Origin: Lysinibacillus sp. ZYM-1
Lineage (GTDB): Bacteria > Bacillota > Bacilli > Bacillales_A > Planococcaceae
Assembly: GCF_001308875.1 (NCBI RefSeq)
Contig: NZ_KQ465141.1
Coordinates: forward strand, 1 to 40,120
Direction of reading: 5' to 3'
Length of the DNA stretch: 40,120 bases
Position numbers and translations under genes: made by a program. The notes beneath the pieces were generated by a model. It saw only the letters and a list, made by a program, of their open reading frames with translations, searched no databases and was not told the origin of the DNA. Positions 1-6,746 of the stretch are shown piece after piece. Numbering within the stretch: the first letter of the stretch is position 1; each line of letters starts with the position of its first letter.

Positions 1-3
1 TTC

Positions 4-92
4 GGCATTGATTTACCAAATATTGAAAATGAAAGAGAAAGAAAAATGACAAAAGTCATAGAGAGTGAACTTCTCGATGGCTTTTGTCTACA
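4..92 (+). repeat. Left copy of the window-end inverted repeat
   Basis: Bases 4-55 are identical to the reverse complement of 40069-40120, and 61-92 to that of 40030-40061. The two blocks are separated by 5 versus 7 differing bases. The repeat is the 3' end of a transposase gene, so two IS copies face inward across the whole window. Confidence 0.95.
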
Positions 93-97
93 GTCTG

Positions 98-121
98 AAA
101 GCCCACTAATAGGTGGGCTTT
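98..121. terminator. Hairpin after the left transposase end
   Basis: AAAGCCCAC pairs with GTGGGCTTT around a six-base loop. It sits at the transposase stop codon and 20 bp beyond the last minus-strand prophage frame. There is no strong T-run on either side, so it may act weakly in both directions. Confidence 0.5.
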
Positions 122-140
122 GAATCAATATTTCAATATT

Positions 141-326
141 TTATTCAACCCACGCAGAAAGTGTCCCACTAAATGTAGCAGACCAACCATTTCCAGATGC
201 TACAACACTCTTTAATTTTAGAGTACCTCTATACCAATAACCACCAGTATACTCTTCATAATAACGAGTCTCTGGTACACTGTTGAATGGCGCTACAATA
301 TTTAAAATATCTTTTAATTCTAGTTT
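141..326 (-). pseudogene. Detached C-terminal domain of the M23 lysin (frameshift remnant?)
   Basis: A 61-codon stop-to-stop frame with no usable start codon lies directly after the lysin gene in its -1 frame. It is rich in aromatic and beta-forming residues (for example YYEEYTGGYWYRGTLKLK), looks like a small beta domain, and ends AWVE. The lysin stop TAG follows the codons AAA AAC. A one-base slip in this A5 run would join the two frames. It may be a domain lost by an indel, or part of a -1 frameshift product. I do not recognise the domain. Confidence 0.45.
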
Positions 327-1147
327 TTAGTTACTAATACTTGATCAGCTTTAACCCATTCTGCACCTAAATTGTACCAACCGTCTTTAGCTGCATGCAC
401 TTTATAAGTTCCTGGTGCTAATTGGCGTTTAAATGCTCCGTTAGGAGAACTATACGTATTAATAGTAGATGTAACAGTTGCATGGTGATTAGCAATAGTT
501 CCATAAGCATTGTGGATATAGCCAGATCCAACATTATAGAATAGAGTTCCATCAGCTGCATATTCTCTTTGACCATACACTTTGTATTTTCCACCAGCTT
601 CAAGTTGGCCGATAATTTCATATCCAACATTTTTGAACACATTTGCTTTCTGAGTAATTGTAATCGTTGCCCAAGTTCCATCATAAGTATGGTAGCTAAC
701 TGTTGGCTTGTCTCCGTTTAAATAAGGCATAGGGTCTACCGCCTCTGATTGAGACACTCGTGCCTTTTCATATATTTCAAAGTGCACGTGTTGACCAGTT
801 GAACTCCCACTGTTCCCCATAAGACCAATTTTATCACCTTGATTTACAGTTTGACCAACAGAGACACTAATAGATTGTAAATGAGCATAAAGTGTATCAT
901 ATGTTTTCCCATTAATACTGTGTCGAACTATTACATAGTTTCCATAACCACCATTACACGTATTACCGATAGAACCATTATTAGAACAACCACCAATGGC
1001 TTTATTAATCACACCCGTAGTGGAAGCGTGTACCGGTACATTGGAGCTACTATTTGCAATGTCAACTCCATAATGCATTGAACCACTTCTCATGCCATAA
1101 AGGCTTGTATAAATACCTTCAGCTGGTTTTATAAATACCTGTTTCAT
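320..1147 (-). CDS. M23-family peptidase, prophage endolysin
   Basis: Peptidoglycan endopeptidase predicted to lyse the host cell wall at the end of a phage cycle. The N-terminal half is a lysostaphin-type M23 domain: zinc ligands H25 and D29 in HYGVD, catalytic H89 in YAHL, and the HVH ligand motif at 120-122. From about residue 150 two ~55-residue SH3-like repeats follow, probably for wall binding. There is no signal peptide, as expected for a lysin exported through a holin. ATG at 1147 has AAGGAGA 8 bases upstream; the TTG one codon earlier is a weaker choice. It lies in the usual place after a holin, but a terminator separates it from the gene upstream. Its 3' end abuts a possible frameshifted extra domain. 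Confidence 0.85.
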   Translation of the reverse strand: MKQVFIKPAEGIYTSLYGMRSGSMHYGVDIANSSSNVPVHASTTGVINKAIGGCSNNGSIGNTCNGGYGNYVIVRHSINGKTYDTLYAHLQSISVSVGQTVNQGDKIGLMGNSGSSTGQHVHFEIYEKARVSQSEAVDPMPYLNGDKPTVSYHTYDGTWATITITQKANVFKNVGYEIIGQLEAGGKYKVYGQREYAADGTLFYNVGSGYIHNAYGTIANHHATVTSTINTYSSPNGAFKRQLAPGTYKVHAAKDGWYNLGAEWVKADQVLVTKN

Positions 1148-1263
1148 CAAACATTCTCCTTTTTTGAACTTTCTATATTTTAGTAGTATTAGATTGAATA
1201 ATATATTGATATTCTTTAAGTAATAACCAAAGATATATATTGAAAATAATACCGAGTTAATAG

Positions 1264-1296
1264 AAAAAGCCCATTACCAATTAAGCTAATGGGCTT
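1264..1296 (-). terminator. Intrinsic terminator after the 468-aa gene
   Basis: AAGCCCATTA (1267-1276) pairs perfectly with TAATGGGCTT (1287-1296). On the minus strand it is followed by TTTTT. It separates the SOS-promoted gene from the lysin, so the lysin needs its own promoter; I see only weak candidates near 1190-1250. Confidence 0.8.
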
Positions 1297-1348
1297 AAAT
1301 TTTTTAATTTCTTTCCTCTATAACATAGTGATTCTTTCTACACTTGTT

Positions 1349-2755
1349 TTAAAGTGTTGTTATACCACTATTCATTGCTCCTGCTAAACCTTGAAGGATA
1401 CGGGATGCACCAGCTTCTGCTTTCACACCGGTATTAGTTGAAACAATGTTATATGGAAGTGCTGCTGAACCTGCTTTGTTTGCAATTGCAGAAGTCAATT
1501 TACCAGAGGTTACCAGAGTGTGACCACCATACCAAGCTGCTGTATATAGATAAGCTGTTACTGAAGCTGGATCACCGTTATGTTCTACTAAAGTATTAAA
1601 ATTTTCATTAGAGGTTTTAATCTGCCCTGGTGTCGGTATATTTACTGAAGCAAAGTGTTGATAAGCTGCTAAAGCATAACCAGACGTTGGAACAGATGTA
1701 ACCGGTTTTGTAGCGTCCGGACTACCAGCCTTAAAGTTTGGAAGACCAATTTCATAAGAACAACCGTCATTTATAATTTGAGTATTGTAGTAGTTCATGA
1801 TTTCTGCTGCTGTTTGTTGACAAACGTGAGAACTTAAAGCTACTGCATTTTTGAATTGAGGTATTTTTGTAGTGTCACCTAATTCAGCAATTCGATAAGC
1901 ACGAGCCGCAAGGTTAAGACCCCAGATAACGAATGAGTTGTAACCAGAAGATGGGAAATACCCTCGTATTTGGTCAATTTCACTCCCTGTACCATTATCA
2001 CCCGCACGGCCTGCACCGATATTTACACAAAGTTCAGTTAAACCGTTGTTTCCACGAGAATTACCGTATGATTCACGTAGGCGTGTACACATTTGTGTGA
2101 ACCAAGCGCTTAAGTCCGAATAGATTGCATTACCAGCACCGTTAATAGCTGCATTGATAAAGTGAACTGCACCTAAACCAAGAGTTACACCATTAATTCC
2201 TGTTTTAGCATGTTTGGTACCAACTAATGACCCAGTACTAACTGTTACACCATTACCATTTGCTAGACGTACATTTTTATAGCTATTTAGACCCATAAAA
2301 GTAGTGTAGGACTTGCTAACGTAACCAGTAAGTGCTGAACGTAATTCTGTTTGAGTTACCGGACGAGATGAATCAGCTTGTGTATACGAAGCCATATTAG
2401 CATCTTTTGCAAGAGCTAACGCTGCATAAGCACCTAAAGCTAAAATTGGATTTTCTGGACCTTCTTCAGATGGCTTAGCTGGGTTAATAAATGCTTTGTA
2501 ATTGATTAAAATACGGTGAATACGAGTTAAGATTTGACCACGAACTGTCGCTGAAGATGCATTAGAGTAAAGAGATGTCAAGAATAGCAATTGACTTCCA
2601 GCGCGTTGTCGTTTAACTCCTTCTGATTTATCTAATGTAACAAAAATGTCATGGAAGTTAGTTTTTGAGCCTGAATCTGCTGCCAAACGTACTGCACCAT
2701 CTCCCATAATATTAGTAAAGATTTTTTCTGCTTCTGTTTTGACTGTAAATGCCAA
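1349..2755 (-). CDS. Unknown 468-aa protein under a LexA-type promoter
   Basis: I do not recognise a family. The protein is rich in Ala, Gly, Ser, Thr and Asn, has no signal peptide or membrane segment, and seems mainly alpha-helical. It contains LALGAYAALALAKD near residue 105, a Gly/Asn-rich stretch around RGNNGLTELCVNIGAGRAG near 235, and four cysteines. TTG at 2755 is the likely start: AAGGGG lies 9 bases before it but touches the upstream ATG at 2764. It has its own promoter with two LexA boxes and its own terminator, so it is a DNA-damage-inducible single-gene unit inside the prophage remnant. Possible roles include a phage-borne toxin, a wall- or polysaccharide-active protein, or a structural protein. 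This is undecided. Confidence 0.8.
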   Translation of the reverse strand: MAFTVKTEAEKIFTNIMGDGAVRLAADSGSKTNFHDIFVTLDKSEGVKRQRAGSQLLFLTSLYSNASSATVRGQILTRIHRILINYKAFINPAKPSEEGPENPILALGAYAALALAKDANMASYTQADSSRPVTQTELRSALTGYVSKSYTTFMGLNSYKNVRLANGNGVTVSTGSLVGTKHAKTGINGVTLGLGAVHFINAAINGAGNAIYSDLSAWFTQMCTRLRESYGNSRGNNGLTELCVNIGAGRAGDNGTGSEIDQIRGYFPSSGYNSFVIWGLNLAARAYRIAELGDTTKIPQFKNAVALSSHVCQQTAAEIMNYYNTQIINDGCSYEIGLPNFKAGSPDATKPVTSVPTSGYALAAYQHFASVNIPTPGQIKTSNENFNTLVEHNGDPASVTAYLYTAAWYGGHTLVTSGKLTSAIANKAGSAALPYNIVSTNTGVKAEAGASRILQGLAGAMNSGITTL

Positions 2756-2798
2756 AGATATCATCCCCTTATGTTTTTATAAAAAGCTCCCTTTGTTA

Positions 2799-2812
2799 AG
2801 AACATTTGTTCT
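2799..2812. promoter_or_regulatory. Second LexA (SOS) box over the start site
   Basis: AGAACATTTGTTCT is the reverse complement of the first box. Its centre is 26 bp from the other, about 2.5 helical turns. It covers roughly +1 to +14 of the predicted transcript. Confidence 0.75.
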
Positions 2813-2819
2813 TGTTCTT

Positions 2820-2848
2820 ATTATAGAACAAATGTTCTTATTTAGCAA
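2820..2848 (-). promoter_or_regulatory. Sigma-A promoter of the 468-aa gene
   Basis: On the minus strand TTGCTA (2843-2848) and TATAAT (2820-2825) are 17 bp apart. The -10 is a perfect match and the spacing is ideal. The start site should fall near 2813, about 58 bp before the TTG start codon. One LexA box fills the spacer and another covers the start site. Confidence 0.8.
2825..2838. promoter_or_regulatory. LexA (SOS) box in the promoter spacer
   Basis: AGAACAAATGTTCT has the core GAAC-N4-GTTC and fits the Bacillus LexA/DinR consensus CGAACRNRYGTTYC except at the two outer bases. It lies between -35 and -10, where a bound repressor would exclude RNA polymerase. Confidence 0.75.
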
Positions 2849-2917
2849 GGTAATTTATTCATTTAAAGTTAAACAAAGAAAAAATGTTGTTCTCAGCTCG
2901 TAAACAAAAATTACAAA

Positions 2918-2957
2918 ATAAAAACCCAGGCTCAAAATTAATTGAGTACCTGGGCTC
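2918..2957 (-). terminator. Intrinsic terminator downstream of the holin remnant
   Basis: CCCAGG (2925-2930) pairs with CCTGGG (2949-2954), extended by CTC/GAG. On the minus strand TTTTTATTTT follows. It closes the holin transcript before the SOS-controlled gene. Confidence 0.75.
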
Positions 2958-3121
2958 TACATTTTTTCAGATGGGTGATTTTAAAAAAATATCTATATTC
3001 AGTTATTACCTTAACCAGAAGAAAAGGTTATTGAGGTTTTCGATGTTTCTAACAAATCAAAATTGCATTAATACTGAATTACTTCTGTTTTCAATGATGT
3101 TTAATTCTTGAATTAATTCAT

Positions 3122-3235
3122 CTATATTATTGCGTTCAAAATTAAAAGTACTGTCATTAATAAGCCCCAACCACCTACGAGCCATGATACAACTCCACCT
3201 ACTGTGCTAAGTAAATACTTTAATGTTTGTTCCAT
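3122..3235 (-). pseudogene. Truncated phage holin, 37 codons
   Basis: The frame begins MEQTLKYLLSTVGG and continues with Gly/Trp-rich hydrophobic sequence to LLILNAII, then TAG. This matches the first membrane helices of small phage lysis holins of the phi29/TcdE-like type as I know them. Intact members continue with a DYITG-type segment and are two to three times longer. AAAGGAT lies 8 bases before ATG. The break probably reflects prophage decay. An overlapping +1-frame ORF (ATG near 3178, 42 codons) has GGTGGAG before it but looks like read-out of the same remnant. Confidence 0.6.
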
Positions 3236-3273
3236 TTATCCACATCCTTTGCCCTTTTTTGTATAAATAAAAA

Positions 3274-3335
3274 GCCATGAGAAGCATCGAGAATCAGTAC
3301 CATGTACCGTTGCCCATCTCGATTCCTCTCATAGC
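3274..3335 (-). other. Long 19-bp stem-loop in the holin leader
   Basis: The first and last 19 bases pair at 18 of 19 positions (two of them G-U) around a 24-base loop that contains two GTAC palindromes. On the minus strand it ends in GGCTTTTTATTT, just before the holin ribosome site. It may be a terminator, an attenuator or a structured RNA. Confidence 0.6.
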
Positions 3336-3339
3336 ATAA

Positions 3340-3367
3340 TAAAAGCCTTCCACAATTATGGAAGGCT
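3340..3367 (-). terminator. Intrinsic terminator after the ClbS-like gene
   Basis: AGCCTTCCA (3344-3352) pairs perfectly with TGGAAGGCT (3359-3367). The minus strand continues TTTTATTATG. It closes the gene ending at 3438. Confidence 0.75.
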
Positions 3368-3437
3368 AAAGAATATCCATATTGTTTGTTACTAAACAAT
3401 ATCGAACAAAAGAACATCACTTCTTTTTCAAGAATAT

Positions 3438-3947
3438 TTAAAGGTTAATCTTCTTCCATTTACGAATTTTCGTTCTGAAGTTTGTAAATGGAGCAACTGA
3501 ATTAATATGAACCCATTTCCAAACAGGCCAATTAGCTTGGGTTTTTGCCCAACGTCTTTGATCAACTTCAAACAATTCCTTCTCTGATAGAGTATTTACC
3601 CACTCACATAAATTAGTGACAGCTTCATTAAGCATTGATTGTTGCTCTTTCAAAGAGTACTCTCCATATTGTTCATAAAAAGAATTGTACAATCCACCTA
3701 GATTATTCCACTTATAACCTTCTGCTGGCGTATGTACTTCTTCTCCCTGTTGTTCTTTTTGCTCCCAGTGAAGCAAAAGATTTATCCACCCAAGTTGATA
3801 AGAAAGGTTTTCAGATGCGGTTTTATCAACTTCTTCAATCCGTTTGTCTTTCAAAACTTCTGGTATATCATCAAATTCTGCAATATATTTTTTATACTTT
3901 TCGTTAATCGTACTAATCAATTCTTCTTTGTCAGCATACTGTCTCAC
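3438..3947 (-). CDS. ClbS/DfsB family (DUF1706) four-helix protein
   Basis: 169-aa cytosolic helical protein. Its layout fits DUF1706: an N-terminal helix beginning [11 protein letters not shown], the LLLHWEQ segment, EGYKWNN near residue 80, and a late basic W-rich helix. The family includes ClbS, which inactivates the genotoxin colibactin, and DfsB; most members are uncharacterised. GTG at 3947 is preferred because AGGGGG sits 6 bases before it and family members start at this point; the ATG at 3968 has no ribosome site. Flanked by prophage remnants, so probably phage-borne cargo. The substrate cannot be told from sequence. Confidence 0.75.
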   Translation of the reverse strand: MRQYADKEELISTINEKYKKYIAEFDDIPEVLKDKRIEEVDKTASENLSYQLGWINLLLHWEQKEQQGEEVHTPAEGYKWNNLGGLYNSFYEQYGEYSLKEQQSMLNEAVTNLCEWVNTLSEKELFEVDQRRWAKTQANWPVWKWVHINSVAPFTNFRTKIRKWKKINL

Positions 3948-4035
3948 TTTATTCCCCCTCTCTTCCATCTATTTTATAAGTTCCGCAAAATTGAATGATT
4001 TCCTTCTAAAAATGGCAATAAAAATAACGCTAAGC

Positions 4036-4233
4036 CTATGCTTGCGCTTCTGTTTGAGTGTCTAATACAGGTAGCACACTAATTATGATGTGCTTATTGA
4101 TGATAGCCCCACCGATATTCACGAAATTAATTTTTTGATCATTTAATGTGGCCGTAAATGCAGTTTCATCAAACTCAGCATTTGTTAAGTTAATTGCTTG
4201 TCCGTTGTTTAGTTGTACTTGATAATCATAATA
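4036..4233 (-). CDS. Small phage protein without a standard start codon
   Basis: The frame YYDYQVQLNNGQAINLTNAE continues for 65 residues to TAG at 4036. It looks like a real, compact beta-rich phage protein of the kind found after tail-fibre genes. AAAGGAG lies just upstream, but the codon at the expected start is AGA/TAT rather than ATG. The only nearby ATG is in another frame and stops after six codons. It follows the tail remnant in the same frame, three bases beyond that stop. It may be a decayed gene whose start was lost. Confidence 0.45.
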   Translation of the reverse strand, partial: YYDYQVQLNNGQAINLTNAEFDETAFTATLNDQKINFVNIGGAIINKHIIISVLPVLDTQTEAQA

Positions 4234-4248
4234 TCTATCTCCTTTTGT

Positions 4249-5043
4249 TTAAGTTAGTTTCACTGAACCTACTGTTGAACCATTTACTTGTACAAATAGA
4301 TTTCCGTTAGAATAAGAAATACCAATACCTGATGAATTAGCCCTTGCTAAACCAGACACTGATGTTGTTTGTGGTACACTTAACGAGCCGTAGATAGTAT
4401 TTTGACCATTCATTTCGTTAGATGATCCGTTCAGTCTAACGTTTAATGATGATAGTTCCTTATAACTTCCGTTATATTGAATAACTGAGCCTGAACCGAA
4501 TACAACCGATTTAGAGCCACCACCATATTTACCTAAATATAGATTGTTTCCTACTGTGGCGTCTGTTCCAATGTTAATTGTGCCACCCTCGATATTCCCA
4601 GCATAAATAGTACCCATATCACCACTAAGATCTGATAGAACCCTTACAGCACCAACCAAATTAATTTTAGAAGCTTGAATCCTAATTGTCGTTGATGTTT
4701 GATTAATCAGTGACGCAATAGTATTTCCGTTGTAATCTGTTTGAGAAACCTTACTACTGATTTGACCAACTTGTTGGACAATTGAACTCTCAGCTGTACC
4801 AAGCCTTGAGTCAATATTTGACACCCTTGTTGATATTTGACCAACCTCAATAGACAATGATGAAACCTGTGTCAGTGTACTATCAGCTTTTCGTTCTACC
4901 CTTGTAACCTCAGCTGTTATACTATCGGCACGAATGTTTAGTTGAACCACTTCATTAGTTATTCGATTGTTTACACTTAAATTAATATTGTCAGCTTTAA
5001 TATCTATAGCTGCAATACTATGATTGATACGCTTTTTTAAAAA
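4249..5043 (-). pseudogene. Prophage tail-tip protein, C-terminal remnant
   Basis: The open frame covers 264 codons from just after TAA at 5044 to TAA at 4249. It has coiled-coil-like repeats (VTRVERKADSTLTQVSSL, VGQISTRVSN, VGQISSKVSQ), a junction (TDYNGNTIASLINQTSTTIRIQASKINLVG) and a Gly/Ser/Asn-rich beta tail. This is typical of the C-terminal half of Gram-positive phage tail endopeptidase/fibre proteins, which usually exceed 600 residues. The N-terminal part is missing and no ribosome site precedes any start; GTG at 4950 is only a possibility. An unrelated terminator abuts the 5' end, so a deletion joined here. Confidence 0.65.
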
Positions 5044-5074
5044 TTAAAAAGCCTCCATCCGAAGATGAAAGCTT
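5041..5074 (-). terminator. UUCG-loop terminator
   Basis: Nine base pairs (5051-5059 with 5064-5072, two G-U) close a CGAA/TTCG tetraloop. On the minus strand TTTTTAATTTTT follows. It ends whatever is transcribed from 5235 leftward and lies immediately before the tail remnant. Confidence 0.8.
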
Positions 5075-5235
5075 AAATATTATGGTAAATTGTCGAGTGC
5101 TCACTTTTGACATCGTGGTAGAGCGCACCACGTTATTTTGTAGCAAATTGTGTTGAGTGCATTTCCGTGCACTTGTTGCTGTAGTAAGTTTGACTGAATT
5201 AAATGGAAAGTGGATGAAGTTCACATATAAACCAC
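5075..5235 (-). other. Structured segment, candidate small RNA or 68-codon ORF
   Basis: On the minus strand this stretch contains two clean hairpins, AGTGCA/TGCACT (5156-5173) and CGTGGT/ACCACG (5114-5132), then the UUCG terminator. A GTG with AAAGGAG 10 bases upstream opens a 68-codon frame at 5224, but its sequence is low in recognisable features and runs through the terminator. A phage small RNA is as likely as a protein. I see no known RNA family. Confidence 0.35.
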
Positions 5236-5243
5236 TCCTTTAT

Positions 5244-5477
5244 TTATCTCCATATGAAACTTTGAATTGATGCATATGTTGAAAATAAAAATACTCCTAT
5301 TAGAAACAAACCATAACCTTTTCTCTTACTTTGAAATTCTCTAATTCCTAAGGTTAACATAGATAAACCTAAGAAGAATATCATTAGGAAATTCAGCTGG
5401 TAATCACGTGTAATAAGTCCATAAGCTGAAAGAGATATTGCTATGATAGCAAAAGCAATTGGTAAAATTTTCAGCAT
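5244..5477 (-). CDS. DUF3953 small membrane protein
   Basis: 77-aa protein with three hydrophobic segments (about residues 2-20, 27-44 and 54-72) and the pattern of the Bacillus YczI/DUF3953 family, including FFLGLSMLTLGI followed by a basic QSKRKGYG loop. Function unknown. ATG at 5477 is chosen because GAGGAG lies 9 bases before it; the ATG at 5504 has no ribosome site. It stands alone on the minus strand between prophage pieces and may be cargo. Confidence 0.65.
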   Translation of the reverse strand: MLKILPIAFAIIAISLSAYGLITRDYQLNFLMIFFLGLSMLTLGIREFQSKRKGYGLFLIGVFLFSTYASIQSFIWR

Positions 5478-5861
5478 AACTTTCCACTCCTCTTTAAATT
5501 TCATCTATATTTATCATACTAAAAAAAGATGTTTATGTAATTTAATGTAAATTTATAGCCCTTTATATTAATTAAGATACCTAATCTCTTAAAAAATATG
5601 GGCCGGCTCATGTATGTCTTGCTCCGAACAAATTTGCTCAGCGCTGGTCGGTCGTCGGTCTGTCTTTCCCTAATATTTAGGTTTTTATAAATACCAAGTG
5701 AAGAAACATTTACCTGTTCGACCTCCCCATTAGTTTACAACTCTCATTTTCTTTTTACCTAATGTTGAAAGTATGGAAACTTTGGCAAGTATGTAATTTG
5801 TAGATTGCTTATGATAATATTAAATTAGTTAAATTTACCATATTATTAGAGGAGCTTATTA
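5478..5861. other. Non-coding gap with a short GC-rich patch
   Basis: No convincing gene. The stretch is AT-rich except for about 5602-5660, which is markedly GC-rich and contains GGTCGGTCGTCGGTC, a run of overlapping GGTC/GTCG repeats. The right part should hold the promoter of the + gene at 5862, but no clear -35/-10 pair is visible. Confidence 0.6.
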
Positions 5862-6203
5862 ATGACATTAGAAGAAAAGATAATACAATTAACTAAAGAA
5901 ACACTCGTTGATCTAGTAAACTTTCGTTACGAAAAACTTAAAGAAGAGAATAAAATTAACGATGAAACTGAGAAGTTATTAAAAGAAGTTATTTCAATGC
6001 AAGGTACTCTTACTTTGCCCCCTAGTGATGAAGAAATGGACATAGATGTGTACGAATACAATGATGATAGTGGCTTTGGTTCTGAAGTACGCTATCTATG
6101 GTTTGATGATGAAGAAATCCCTATAGTACTTCATTGCGAAGCTAAAACAAATGCTGAAAAAACTCAGGTAACTGAATTTTATATCGAAACAATTGATGCA
6201 TAG
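5862..6203 (+). CDS. Acidic 113-aa protein, immunity-like
   Basis: AGAGGAG lies 9 bases before ATG. The N-terminal ~45 residues form a charged helix. The rest (GTLTLPPSDEEMDIDVYEY, VRYLWFDDEEIPIVLHCEA) alternates as an acidic beta-sheet. The layout recalls DUF7668-type and polymorphic-toxin immunity proteins; this is a resemblance, not an identification. It lies on the strand opposite to the phage late genes, as phage cargo often does. No toxin gene is visible next to it. Confidence 0.65.
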   Translation: MTLEEKIIQLTKETLVDLVNFRYEKLKEENKINDETEKLLKEVISMQGTLTLPPSDEEMDIDVYEYNDDSGFGSEVRYLWFDDEEIPIVLHCEAKTNAEKTQVTEFYIETIDA

Positions 6204-6204
6204 G

Positions 6205-6226
6205 AAAAAGGGGCAATCTAGCCCCC
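6205..6226 (-). terminator. Terminator after the late-regulator-like gene
   Basis: GGGGC (6210-6214) pairs with GCCCC (6221-6225). The minus strand continues CTTTTTCC. It sits 7 bp beyond the stop of the minus-strand gene and 2 bp beyond the convergent + gene. Confidence 0.6.
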
Positions 6227-6232
6227 TTATCG

Positions 6233-6646
6233 TTACCCCATCATCTGTTCTACGATACTTTCCTTATTGTTTTGAATATGTGTATGACTTAACCCCATAT
6301 TTTGACCTATCCAACGCTTAGAGCGCCCGTCCAACATCCAATTCAATACCTGTACCTCTCTGTCACCAGTAACCTTGTCGACAAGCTTTTGGACCTCTAA
6401 CAACTTCTTCTCATACTCAGCAACACGTTTGATGTTCTTAGAACGTCTAATAGCCTCCTTCATAATTGGATCACTTACGCCACCTGCTGCCTTGGGTAGT
6501 GTAGCTTCGATTCCATACTGTTCCGTTTTTGCCCCTATAACCATTTCTGCTCGCATTTCTTTGATGGCGTTAACCATCCAGTAGTAGTCTGTAATCATTG
6601 AATCTAAAGCATCTGGTGTAGTCGTTAGTGTTCTTTCTTTTAACAT
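6233..6646 (-). CDS. Phage late transcriptional regulator-like HTH protein
   Basis: 137-aa helical protein. The C-terminal part (DREVQVLNWMLDGRSKRWIGQNMGLSHTHIQNNKESI) reads as a sigma-like helix-turn-helix. The N-terminal half is a long helical region. Proteins of this size and layout (ArpU/RinA-like) sit just before the terminase genes in Gram-positive phages and switch on late genes. Here the terminase and most structural genes that should follow are gone. AGGAGG lies 8 bases before ATG, and a good promoter lies at 6668-6695. Confidence 0.65.
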   Translation of the reverse strand: MLKERTLTTTPDALDSMITDYYWMVNAIKEMRAEMVIGAKTEQYGIEATLPKAAGGVSDPIMKEAIRRSKNIKRVAEYEKKLLEVQKLVDKVTGDREVQVLNWMLDGRSKRWIGQNMGLSHTHIQNNKESIVEQMMG

Positions 6647-6667
6647 AGGTTTGCCCTCCTAGGTTGT

Positions 6668-6695
6668 GTTATAATGGAGAAGTTAGAACCGTCAA
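6668..6695 (-). promoter_or_regulatory. Promoter of the late-regulator-like gene
   Basis: On the minus strand TTGACG (6690-6695), a 16-bp spacer and TATAAC (6668-6673). The start site should be about 15 bp upstream of the gene. The same bases read on the + strand contain TGTTATAAT, an extended -10. Confidence 0.6.
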
Positions 6696-6713
6696 AGGGC
6701 ATAACCAATTCGA

Positions 6714-6746
6714 GCTGTAGCGACTGCAAACGCTGCGGCTTTTTTA
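6714..6746 (+). terminator. Intrinsic terminator, + strand, no gene before it
   Basis: GCTGTAGCG (6714-6722) pairs with CGCTGCGGC (6731-6739), followed by TTTTTT. The 5' arm is identical to that of the terminator at 7099. The transcript it ends is unclear; it may be a very short RNA from the extended -10 at 6667-6675. Confidence 0.7.

Larger units (their letters stand above)
1..123 (+). mobile_element. IS transposase, C-terminal end only
   Basis: An open frame runs from the first base to TGA at 121-123 (40 codons, starting FGIDLPNIENERERK). The rest of the gene lies outside the window. The same DNA occurs inverted at the right end. Relative to that copy, this one has 5 bases (56-60) where the other has 7, so the reading frame changes and the last ~20 residues differ. 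In the other frame the end would read FVYSLKAH. The ending resembles IS1182-type transposases, but I cannot confirm the family from 40 residues. Confidence 0.7.

Noticed and set aside
2884..3111. 75-codon + strand ORF
   Set aside because: No ribosome site, low-complexity sequence, and it runs through the minus-strand terminator at 2918-2957.
3220..3420. 66-codon minus-strand ORF
   Set aside because: It covers two hairpin structures and the holin leader, has no ribosome site, and its composition is not protein-like.
5114..5132. TGGTAGAGCGCACCA resembles a tRNA D-arm
   Set aside because: No matching D-stem partner, anticodon arm or acceptor stem around it; the bases form a simple CGTGGT/ACCACG hairpin instead.
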